Source: an uncultured Porphyromonadaceae bacterium
Lineage (GTDB): Bacteria; Bacteroidota; Bacteroidia; Bacteroidales; Muribaculaceae
DNA: 64,000 nucleotides
Reading direction: 5' to 3'
Assembly (NCBI GenBank): GCA_947175545.1
Contig: CAMWNI010000001.1
Coordinates: 248,001-312,000, forward strand
Below the pieces are notes generated by a model. That model had not been told where the DNA came from, did no database searches, and was given only the letters and a program-made list of their open reading frames with translations. The translations under genes were made by a program, and so were the position numbers. Positions 10,481-17,801 of the stretch are shown here, piece after piece. Every line of letters begins with the position of its first letter. Positions within the stretch are counted from its first letter, which is position 1.

Positions 10481-10522
10481 TCGGATAATGATTAAAAATT
10501 TTGTTCACATCAAAGTATCGCG

Positions 10523-10554
10523 CAAAGATACGAAAAATAACCGATATACGCAAA
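10523..10554 (-). promoter_or_regulatory. Bacteroidetes-type promoter of pnp
   Basis: A minus-strand TTTG (10551..10554) and TATCTTTG (10523..10530) are separated by exactly 20 bases. The pnp ATG is about 40 bases downstream. Confidence 0.75.
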
Positions 10555-10560
10555 TCTACG

Positions 10561-10980
10561 TTATGTCAGGATTATTGCCGGATTGATGGATCTTAATATT
10601 GATATAAACTCCTCTTGATTTTCAGGCGAAACATAAACCCATCTCTTTTTGCCATATTTCAACCCGATTCTTTTTGCTGACAGGGCCGGAGACGATAGAA
10701 TGGTAGATTTATGTGTTATTTCAGTGATTTTTGAAACCGGTAAATCCATACGGAATAAGAACCCGCATCGAATGTGCAGTTTTTCCCCGTTTATGGTATA
10801 ATCCGTGTGCAGAAGCATGTCAAATAACATAAGTATCGCCGCCCCCATTAGGACAACGTCAATCAGTAGGACCCACGTTGACTGATAACACAGGTAAATT
10901 GAACCGATGAATGCGGCGGTCATGCCAACGCAGAACCATGTATACCACTTTGCGACTTTTGATTTAAATACTTTAACCAT
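10561..10980 (-). CDS. Bacterial PH-domain membrane protein (YdbT/YcxB-like)
   Basis: A 139-residue protein with two close hydrophobic helices (about residues 12-60) and a C-terminal small beta-rich domain (about 65-139). The segment YTINGEKLHIRCGFL followed by DLPVSKITEI is typical of bacterial PH-like domains, where it marks the first strands of the fold. It is probably anchored in the inner membrane with the PH domain in the cytoplasm. No partner gene is adjacent and no function is assigned. The ATG at 10980 is the only good start. Confidence 0.7.
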   Translation of the reverse strand: MVKVFKSKVAKWYTWFCVGMTAAFIGSIYLCYQSTWVLLIDVVLMGAAILMLFDMLLHTDYTINGEKLHIRCGFLFRMDLPVSKITEITHKSTILSSPALSAKRIGLKYGKKRWVYVSPENQEEFISILRSINPAIILT

Positions 10981-11071
10981 ACAAAAATGATAGAATAATA
11001 TGAATACTAATTTATTTCAGGTGGGTCTGACCAAGAACAAAATCACGTAGAAAAATGCGCTTGTAAAGCAA

Positions 11072-11110
11072 AACCCCGGACGTGCCTTGCGAAGCGTGCG
11101 TCCGGGGTTG
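11072..11110 (-). terminator. Intrinsic terminator of the GH109-like gene
   Basis: An 11-bp stem pairs AACCCCGGACG with CGTCCGGGGTT. On the minus strand it is followed by TTGCTTT. It lies 22 bases after the stop codon at 11132. Confidence 0.8.
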
Positions 11111-11131
11111 TTAAGTGTTAGTGTTGGTGGA

Positions 11132-12763
11132 TTACTTCACAAGCTTGTTGTACTTGGCAAGGGCTTTGTCGTAGGCCTTCTTGGCTTTTGCTTTAGCCTT
11201 TGCGTTGGGAGCCTTGGCAACTGCGTCGTAGAGGTCCCAGAGCTTAAGCTGTGCGGTTGCGTTCTTCTGAGCTTCGGTGTAGGCGGTGGCGGTTGCTTCG
11301 GCAGCGGCTTCTTCGTCGGCGGGAGCATATGCGTGCTTGTAGCCCTTGACGTCGTTCCAGTGGCCACGGGTGAAGTCAGGGAAGGTTACGGCTGCTGAGT
11401 TGTTGTCCATTGACAGGGCGCCGAGTTCGCCGAGGCAGCACCATTCTGCGAGGTCATAAACGTCCATGTCGAGGGGCAGACCGTTCTGCAGGCAGTAAAC
11501 CAGACGTGCGTCCATCATGAAGTCCATGCCGCCGTGGCCCATTTCGCGACCCATCTCCCCATATTTCTTCAGGATGGGGTGGTAATACTTCTCAACGAGC
11601 GCGTCATATTCCTCCTTGGGCAGGAAGCCGTGGCTCGACAGGTTGTCGATTTTGGGCTGAACGCCGCTTGCTTGCAGCTGAGCTTCGTCGAGGGCGATTT
11701 CGGGATTGGGATATTTGGTTGCATAGCCCTTTGTGCCGGTCAGTTTGAACAGACGGTTATAGGGCTGGGGATTCATTACATTATGCTGGATTTCAACTAC
11801 TTTGCCGTCTTCGGTGCGCATCAGGGTTGTGGTGTGGTCGCCGTTGCGGTATTCTTTGCAGGGTTTGCCGGTTTTCTTTTCGACATATTCCTTGCCGTGA
11901 ACCGACTTGGTGTCCATCGCAACGAGGGTCTTGAAGCGGTCGCCGCGGTGAATGTCAAGACACTGGGCAACCGGGCCGAGGCCGTGGGTGGCATAGAGGT
12001 CGCCGCGGTTTTCCATGTTGTATTTCATGCGCCAGCCGAGTTTGTCGGGGTCGTTTTCAGGATTCGACCAGTAGTAGTCCCAGAACGGATCGAGGTTGTG
12101 GATATATGCACCCTCGGCGCGGATAACTTCGCCGAACACTCCGGCCTGTGCCATTGCCAGGGCGTTGAGTTCGTAGTAGTCATAGCAGCAGTTTTCGAGA
12201 ATCATGCAGTGTTTGCGGTTCTTTTCGCTCAGGTCAATGAGTTCCCAGCACTGTTCGAGGTTCATTGCCGAGGGAACTTCGATTGCGGTGTGTTTGCCGT
12301 TTTCGAGGGCTGCCTTGGCAACGGGGAAGTGGTGATCCCAGTCGGTTGCAACGTAGACCAAATCAACGTCCGGGCGCTCGCAGATTGCCTTGTAGCCGTT
12401 TTCGCCAAAGTAAATGTCGGCGGGTTTAAGGCCTTTTTCGCGGAGATATTTCTGGCAGTTTTCCGCGCGGACGGAGTCGAAGTCGCAGAGGGCAACGATT
12501 TCAACGCCGGGAATGTGAGCAAAGCGGTTAACTGCGCCGGGGCCACGCATGCCGAGGCCGACGAATGCAACGCGTACTTTGTCCATTTTGGGAGCGGTCA
12601 GGCCGAGAACGTGTTCCTGGCCGGCGGGGCGTTCGGGGGTTTCAACAACGAGTGTACCCTTGTCCCAGTGTGTTTTGGTTGAGGGTGACAGAGATTGCGC
12701 GGTCGCGGCTTGTCCTGCCATCAGAAGGACGGCTGCGGCGAGGGCTAATTTTTTAATTGACAT
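11132..12763 (-). CDS. GH109-like Gfo/Idh/MocA family oxidoreductase (putative alpha-N-acetylgalactosaminidase)
   Basis: A 543-residue exported protein. GH109 enzymes hydrolyse alpha-GalNAc using bound NAD. Residues 1-22 form a signal peptide (ending AATA). The Rossmann motif VAFVGLGMRGPGAV lies near 67-80, and the segment EVPSAMNLEQCWELI near 160 is typical of the family. Conserved blocks such as HNLDPFWDYYW and THGLGPVAQCLDIHRGDR support the GH109-type assignment within the broad Gfo/Idh/MocA superfamily. The last 60 residues are an unusual Ala/Lys-rich, probably helical tail (KAKAKAKKAYDKALAKY). The substrate is not provable from sequence; mucin or host glycan use is inference. Confidence 0.85.
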   Translation of the reverse strand: MSIKKLALAAAVLLMAGQAATAQSLSPSTKTHWDKGTLVVETPERPAGQEHVLGLTAPKMDKVRVAFVGLGMRGPGAVNRFAHIPGVEIVALCDFDSVRAENCQKYLREKGLKPADIYFGENGYKAICERPDVDLVYVATDWDHHFPVAKAALENGKHTAIEVPSAMNLEQCWELIDLSEKNRKHCMILENCCYDYYELNALAMAQAGVFGEVIRAEGAYIHNLDPFWDYYWSNPENDPDKLGWRMKYNMENRGDLYATHGLGPVAQCLDIHRGDRFKTLVAMDTKSVHGKEYVEKKTGKPCKEYRNGDHTTTLMRTEDGKVVEIQHNVMNPQPYNRLFKLTGTKGYATKYPNPEIALDEAQLQASGVQPKIDNLSSHGFLPKEEYDALVEKYYHPILKKYGEMGREMGHGGMDFMMDARLVYCLQNGLPLDMDVYDLAEWCCLGELGALSMDNNSAAVTFPDFTRGHWNDVKGYKHAYAPADEEAAAEATATAYTEAQKNATAQLKLWDLYDAVAKAPNAKAKAKAKKAYDKALAKYNKLVK

Positions 12764-12814
12764 TGATTAGTTAAATTGATAGTTGAATGGTTAGTAATTA
12801 AGGATTTCAGATTG

Positions 12815-12822
12815 CAAATTTA
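12815..12822 (-). promoter_or_regulatory. Candidate -7 box of the GH109-like gene
   Basis: TAAATTTG on the minus strand matches the Bacteroidetes -7 consensus. No TTTG is present at the expected -33 distance. The ATG is about 50 bases downstream. Confidence 0.45.
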
Positions 12823-12852
12823 CGCAATATTATTGAAATATGCTGTTTCGAG

Positions 12853-12898
12853 TTAAAAAAAAATGCAAAATGCACCGATAAAGGTTGGCATTTTGCAT
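12853..12898 (-). terminator. Intrinsic terminator of the Omp28 pair
   Basis: A perfect 11-bp stem pairs ATGCAAAATGC (12863..12873) with GCATTTTGCAT (12888..12898). On the minus strand it is followed by nine T residues. It is 23 bases after the stop at 12922. Confidence 0.9.
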
Positions 12899-12921
12899 CT
12901 TTTTGAGTGTGTTTCCGTTTT

Positions 12922-14769
12922 TTACTTTATCTTGGCTGTCGCTTTGGTGCCGTCAGGAAGGGTTGCGCGGACAATGTAGAGTCCGGCCGGCTGCGGCTTG
13001 TTCGGGTCAACGGGGAGTCCGGCCGCATTATAGACTTTCACGCTGCTGACCGGAGTCAGGACAACGATGCTGCCATCAAGGGCGCGGACAACGCGGAGAT
13101 CGGTGCCGGAGGCTGAGATGATTTCGTCAATGCCCGATTCGCTGGGGGTGAAGGGGCGGCTGTCGCCCGAGTTGAGGACGAAGTTGTCGGTCAGCTGCGA
13201 TTCGTCATAGCGGTGAATGAAGGCTACAACGTGACAGTTGTCGCGATTCCACTTCTCGTTGAACTCAGGCAGAGCGAAGGTGGCCGAGTAATTGCCCTCG
13301 GCGTCAAACTCAAGCTTGTCGCCGGTTGAGTTTTCGGTCAGGTTGGCGCGGATGACTCCGTTATGGCGGAAGGTCTCGACCATGTCGTCAGGGGCGCCGT
13401 CGGCAACCTGGGCGTTGATGCCGAGCTGCGGATAGTCGGGCAGGGGAGCGATATTGTCCTCAATCAGATAGGCCGAAAGACGCACCTTGCCGTCGGCCGT
13501 CTTGCTGCCGGTGCTGACCTTGCCGTGGACGGTGACTGTCTGTCCGTCAATGTCGACTTTCACTTCGGCAAGGGCCGGAACATTTTCTGCTGCCAGGAGC
13601 TTGCTGAGGTAGGGTGCTGTTGATGCTTCGTTTGCTCCGAAAATCAATTCGGTCTCGCCCGGCAGGTATGAACGGTCATACATGATTGCCGGATTGCGCT
13701 GATTGCGCGGCTCGCCGAAGAGGAAGAGCAGGTCTTTGTCAACCTGCTGGGTCAGCTTGTCATAGTCGAAGCCGGCGTGATGGGCAACGTAGGTGTGAGG
13801 CTTGTTGTATTCTTCGCGGGCGCGATCGAGGTAATAAATCATGAAGGGACAGTTGACGCAGGTCAGACCGGTCCATTCTTCAATCAGCGGGATGCGGGTA
13901 AAGACGTCGCGCGTGATATAGAGGTGTGCGGTCGAGGCGTATGCTCCGGGTGTCGAAACGCCGTTGACGGTGCTGACAGTGGAAACGAACGGATAGTCAG
14001 TGCTTTCTTCGGCGGCTGACATCAGGGTGACCGGAATGCTTGCCGTTTCAAAAGGTCCGATTTCGGCCTGAAGGTCAACGGCGCCGTGGATATAGTCAAC
14101 CGTCAGCGAGCTGATGGGGGTTGACGATAGGTTCTTGATGCTGAGTGTCGCGTCAAAGGGAGCGTTGGGCGCAATCAGCTTTGGAAAACCGTAGACGGCG
14201 GCGGTTGCTGCGGGGGCTTCAAGGGCAGTCAGGTCACCGTCAATGATTGCCTGGAGCATCACGGAGCCTTTCGAACCCATGTCCTGCCATCCCGTCAGGC
14301 CGATATTGATAAAGCTGGTTGCCGACGGCGCGGGATTAACCGAGGCGAGAATCGGATGAGAGCCTGAACCCTGGTTTTCGTTGACCCGATAGCCGATGTA
14401 GATTTCTTCGTCGCCGATTTCAATCGGTTCGGGAAACGAGACGGTGTTCCAGCCGGCGTTGAGCCAGCAGTCTTTCTTAATCACCTCGGAGTCAAGCGAG
14501 CCAATGCGGGCGACGATTGCCGATTTGCGCTCAATGTCGTTACGCAGTTTGGCGCGTATGCCGGTGATTTTGCTGCCTTTGAGCGCAGCAACCTGGGGCA
14601 TTTCCGCCGGGCTGAGACGCAGAAGCACTTCAATGTCGTTGTTTTTGCCCGAGCCTTGGGCCGACATCTGTTCTTCTGTTGCGTCCACGGGACAGAAACC
14701 ATAGTTAAAGGTTTCTGCCCCGAGAGCCAGAGGAAGTGAGAGTGTCAGTGTGAGAAGGATTTTTTTCAT
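12922..14769 (-). CDS. Omp28-like secreted protein with thioredoxin-type CxxC and T9SS tail
   Basis: A 615-residue exported protein. The signal peptide is residues 1-17 (ending LALGA). The central Omp28 domain (about residues 285-400) begins with IEEWTGLTCVNCPFMIYYLD, a thioredoxin-fold start with a CVNC pair, as in Porphyromonas Omp28. The C-terminus (VKVYNAAGLPVDP...GLYIVRA) is a T9SS-type sorting domain. The start codon overlaps the stop of the upstream paralogue by ATGA, so the two are translationally coupled. A role in surface redox or adhesion is inference. The exact biochemical activity of this family is not established. Confidence 0.8.
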   Translation of the reverse strand: MKKILLTLTLSLPLALGAETFNYGFCPVDATEEQMSAQGSGKNNDIEVLLRLSPAEMPQVAALKGSKITGIRAKLRNDIERKSAIVARIGSLDSEVIKKDCWLNAGWNTVSFPEPIEIGDEEIYIGYRVNENQGSGSHPILASVNPAPSATSFINIGLTGWQDMGSKGSVMLQAIIDGDLTALEAPAATAAVYGFPKLIAPNAPFDATLSIKNLSSTPISSLTVDYIHGAVDLQAEIGPFETASIPVTLMSAAEESTDYPFVSTVSTVNGVSTPGAYASTAHLYITRDVFTRIPLIEEWTGLTCVNCPFMIYYLDRAREEYNKPHTYVAHHAGFDYDKLTQQVDKDLLFLFGEPRNQRNPAIMYDRSYLPGETELIFGANEASTAPYLSKLLAAENVPALAEVKVDIDGQTVTVHGKVSTGSKTADGKVRLSAYLIEDNIAPLPDYPQLGINAQVADGAPDDMVETFRHNGVIRANLTENSTGDKLEFDAEGNYSATFALPEFNEKWNRDNCHVVAFIHRYDESQLTDNFVLNSGDSRPFTPSESGIDEIISASGTDLRVVRALDGSIVVLTPVSSVKVYNAAGLPVDPNKPQPAGLYIVRATLPDGTKATAKIK

Positions 14770-16706
14770 TTAACAAGGATTTTCTTGCCGTTGATGATGT
14801 TGATACCGCGGACGGGAGCGCTCAGTCGACGGCCCTGAAGGTCGTAGAGCGTGTTGTCCGGGGTGCGGACGGTCTCGATGGTTTCGAGTCCTGACTCTAC
14901 GTAGTTGTCGGTCATAGGTTCTTCAGCCGTGTTGATTACGTCCATTTTGAGGAAATCGTTGGTTTCCGGACGCTGGATGACGGCGATAACCTTCATGTGG
15001 TCAGTGTTCCAGCGGGGATTTTCGATTTCGACGTTATAGGTCTTGACGAAGTCCATGCCCGGTTCGAGTTCTTCGCCGTAGAAGTTGGTAATTGTCTGGC
15101 GGACAACTCTTGCGTGAGTGAAAATTCGGCCGGGATAGAGTTCGTCGATGTTCTCCATATCAGGCAGTTCCTGAGAGTCGGATTCGACGGTTTCCTCAAT
15201 AATGAAGACTGAAAGCTTGGCTTTTTCGCCTTCGGGAAGGAGATCGGCGATGGTGCCGGAAACCTTGATGTTGACAGTGTTGTTTTCAACGTTATAGTCG
15301 TTTTCGATTTCCACTGAAGCGAAGGTCGGGGTGGTGAGTGCTTCGTTCATGAAGTAGGTGAATGCCAACGGGGTGGGGGTGCCGCTGCCCATAGGGGTCT
15401 GCGCCATGACCTTGCCGGCAAGCACGACTTTTTGCATCTGGATGGTGCGGTCAATTGTTGCGGCCGGAATGCCGACGCTATTGATGCCGTTGTAGAGTTT
15501 GATTGCCCATCGGTCTCCGTCGGTCAGGGTGATTGTTGTTGGTTCGCCGCCGATGTAGACGGGGGTGTCAATGGGGTTCTGGCCAAACTTGTCGTTGGAG
15601 TGTTGCGGCAGGTAGGTTACGTGTCCTTTGAAAGCGTCAATTGACGGCACAATGAGCTGGTCCTGGTAGCGGCCGGAGTTGTGGTCGGTTTCGCTGCAGA
15701 AGTATTCGTAGAGGGGACGGCGCACATGCTGCGAAGCTATCTCTGTCGGGATGCCGACCAAGTCGAATTCGAACTTGCTTGACTCGGCCGATGCATCGTT
15801 AGGTTGGCCGTTCACCTTAGTGATGGAAACGGTGTGCTTGCCCGTGCCGAGGGCGTTGATGGGAATTCCGAGGGGGGTGGTTGCGTTGTAGCCGACCGGC
15901 ATGGGATCGCCCTCAATTGTGATTGTCTGTGCTGTTGACTCTTCACCCAGCGTAGTGGTGATTTCGAAGTCCGTAATCGGGGTGGGACCGTCGTTCTTGA
16001 GATAGAAGTAACCGGTGGTATGTTTCCCGACGGCTGCGAAGTTGGGCATGTAAGCGTCGTTAATCACCATTACGTTCTGATAGTTCTCGGATGGGAGTTC
16101 GATGATGCACTTGAGGCAGATGTTGTTTGAGTAGATTGTCGGGATAGTCGTGATGTCGTCCCAGTTTGACGGTTCCAGTTCGGTCAGGTCATTTGTGTCG
16201 GCAAGATAAACGGTGTTTGCCTTCGCGCTGGCGGTATATGTAGAAGTGCCGACTACGCGCTGATTGGCAGTCACGGTTGTGTAGAGACCCAGATAAAGGT
16301 CCTCGGTCAGGTCGGTGGGGATTGTCCATTCCGAGTCGAAAAGTATATTGCTGTAGTCGCCCATGGTTGAGTTGAGCGGGGTCCAGGAAATATTGTCGGT
16401 TGTTGAGGTCAGGTTTTCAGATGTCAGCGAACCTTTGCGGAGAAATGCGCGCACTTCCTGTTCGTTGGCCTGGTCAGCTGCGGCGATTTTCATGCCGATG
16501 ATTTTTCCGCCTCGATAGTTCTGGACTGCGTTTGCGGGGATTCTGATTGCAAGACCGATGTTGCCGTCATAGCCGTAGGAGATGCCTTCTGCAATCCAGA
16601 TGTATGGATCGTCACAGTAGCCGAATTCAGTCATTGTGCTTGAGTCTGCATAGGCAGAGAAGCCGCCAATGGCGCCGATGAAAGCTGAGAGTAGTAATTT
16701 TTTCAT
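14766..16706 (-). CDS. Omp28-like secreted protein lacking the CxxC pair
   Basis: A 646-residue exported protein. The signal peptide is residues 1-20 (ending SAYA). The overall plan matches the downstream gene: an N-terminal beta domain, a spacer, an Omp28/thioredoxin-like region and a T9SS tail (LYDLQGRRLSAPVRGINII). At the position of the CVNC motif it reads PLYEYFCSETDHNSGRYQ, so only one cysteine remains. It is probably a redox-dead paralogue that kept a binding role (inference). It is first in a two-gene operon with promoter 16739..16770 and terminator 12853..12898. Confidence 0.75.
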   Translation of the reverse strand: MKKLLLSAFIGAIGGFSAYADSSTMTEFGYCDDPYIWIAEGISYGYDGNIGLAIRIPANAVQNYRGGKIIGMKIAAADQANEQEVRAFLRKGSLTSENLTSTTDNISWTPLNSTMGDYSNILFDSEWTIPTDLTEDLYLGLYTTVTANQRVVGTSTYTASAKANTVYLADTNDLTELEPSNWDDITTIPTIYSNNICLKCIIELPSENYQNVMVINDAYMPNFAAVGKHTTGYFYLKNDGPTPITDFEITTTLGEESTAQTITIEGDPMPVGYNATTPLGIPINALGTGKHTVSITKVNGQPNDASAESSKFEFDLVGIPTEIASQHVRRPLYEYFCSETDHNSGRYQDQLIVPSIDAFKGHVTYLPQHSNDKFGQNPIDTPVYIGGEPTTITLTDGDRWAIKLYNGINSVGIPAATIDRTIQMQKVVLAGKVMAQTPMGSGTPTPLAFTYFMNEALTTPTFASVEIENDYNVENNTVNIKVSGTIADLLPEGEKAKLSVFIIEETVESDSQELPDMENIDELYPGRIFTHARVVRQTITNFYGEELEPGMDFVKTYNVEIENPRWNTDHMKVIAVIQRPETNDFLKMDVINTAEEPMTDNYVESGLETIETVRTPDNTLYDLQGRRLSAPVRGINIINGKKILVK

Positions 16707-16738
16707 TGATTAAGTGTTTAGAGATGTGATATATTTCG

Positions 16739-16770
16739 CAAAAATAGGCAAACAATTAGATTTCCCCAAA
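16739..16770 (-). promoter_or_regulatory. Bacteroidetes-type promoter of the Omp28 pair
   Basis: A minus-strand TTTG (16767..16770) and TATTTTTG (16739..16746) are separated by exactly 20 bases, about 33 bases before the ATG. It begins just after the ribD stop codon. Confidence 0.75.
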
Positions 16771-16779
16771 TTTTCAACG

Positions 16780-17700
16780 TTAAATTTTTACTTTTGTAGC
16801 ATTGTTTCTGTAAGTTGTTGCGCTTGGGCCTCGTAGCGGAGAGGAAATGCCTTGTGCGTTGAGCGGGGTAGGGGAGAGTTCGCGGCGGATTTCGTCAACG
16901 AGATTTTCGGCGAGGAATGCTCGCTGAAGCGTCGGGCCGCCTTCAATCAGCACTGAGGATATTCCCTCGGCGTATAGCCGCCGGAGCTGTTCGTTCAATG
17001 GGTCGTGGCGATTGAAGCTTACTCGCTTCGGCTCCCTGCCTCCGGGAAAATGGCGGGTGTCAAGGCGCGGGCGGTCCATTTGATCGGTCCGTGAGCCGAC
17101 GGCGATTGCGTCAAACGTAGACCGATAGTGATGAACGGCCACCTGGCCGGCCGCCGTTGAGATTCTGAGCGGGGTTTCCTCTGCCGTCCTTATCCGGTCA
17201 ACGAATCCGTCGGCCGTTTCGGCCCATTTCAGTGCGACGAATGGGCGCCCGAGCGTATGGGCCGTGAAAAACCGCCGGTTAAGTCGCCGACATTCTTCGG
17301 CTATGGTTTCTGAGGCAAACAGAACCTCAACGCCGGCTTCACGCATCATTTCGATTCCCTTGCCGTGAACTTTGGAAAATGGGTCAATGCAGCCGACAAC
17401 AACCCTTCTGATGCCTTTTTCAACAATCAGTTTTGCGCAGGGAGGAGTCTTGCCGTAGTGAGCGCATGGTTCCAGTGTGACGTAAATCGTTGCAGTCGTA
17501 AGGTCGGCTCCGTGGCGCTCGGCGTCGGCAATTGCGTTGACTTCAGCATGTCCTTCGCCGCAACGGCGATGAAAGTCTTCGCCGATAATCTTCCCGTCCG
17601 GCCCGACGATCACAGCTCCGACCATGGGGTTCGGATGTGCTTCGATTTCGCCAAGTTTGGCCAGTTCCAGCGCCCGCCTCATGTAAATCTCATTGTTCAT
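16780..17700 (-). CDS. ribD: Bifunctional pyrimidine deaminase/reductase RibD
   Basis: Carries out two riboflavin steps: deamination and then reduction of the ribosylamino-pyrimidine. The 306-residue protein has an N-terminal deaminase domain (about 1-145) with zinc ligands in HAEVNAI and PCAHYGKTPPC. The C-terminal reductase domain runs from about 150 and includes VEVLIEGGPT-like ISSVLIEGGPTLQ. It is slightly short for RibD, because the C-terminal end is trimmed after NAQGISSPL. No other riboflavin gene is adjacent. The ATG at 17700 gives the usual N-terminus (MRRALELAKLGE). Confidence 0.93.
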   Translation of the reverse strand: MNNEIYMRRALELAKLGEIEAHPNPMVGAVIVGPDGKIIGEDFHRRCGEGHAEVNAIADAERHGADLTTATIYVTLEPCAHYGKTPPCAKLIVEKGIRRVVVGCIDPFSKVHGKGIEMMREAGVEVLFASETIAEECRRLNRRFFTAHTLGRPFVALKWAETADGFVDRIRTAEETPLRISTAAGQVAVHHYRSTFDAIAVGSRTDQMDRPRLDTRHFPGGREPKRVSFNRHDPLNEQLRRLYAEGISSVLIEGGPTLQRAFLAENLVDEIRRELSPTPLNAQGISSPLRGPSATTYRNNATKVKI

Positions 17701-17801
17701 GTTTTGTTTACGTTATGCTTACTGCCGTTTTTTTAGTGTTTCGCAAGTGTTTGTCTTTAGTTTTTGTGCTTAATGCACTGAATAACAGGTGTTAGTGTAG
17801 T

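Noticed and set aside
9338..10495. A 385-codon plus-strand open frame opposite pnp
   Set aside because: It lies entirely antisense to a clear PNPase gene, shows no recognisable domain, and similar long antisense frames occur opposite other G+C-rich genes here.
11534..12682. A 382-codon plus-strand open frame opposite the GH109-like gene
   Set aside because: Antisense shadow of a conserved oxidoreductase; composition is repetitive FA/VF-rich as expected for the reverse frame.
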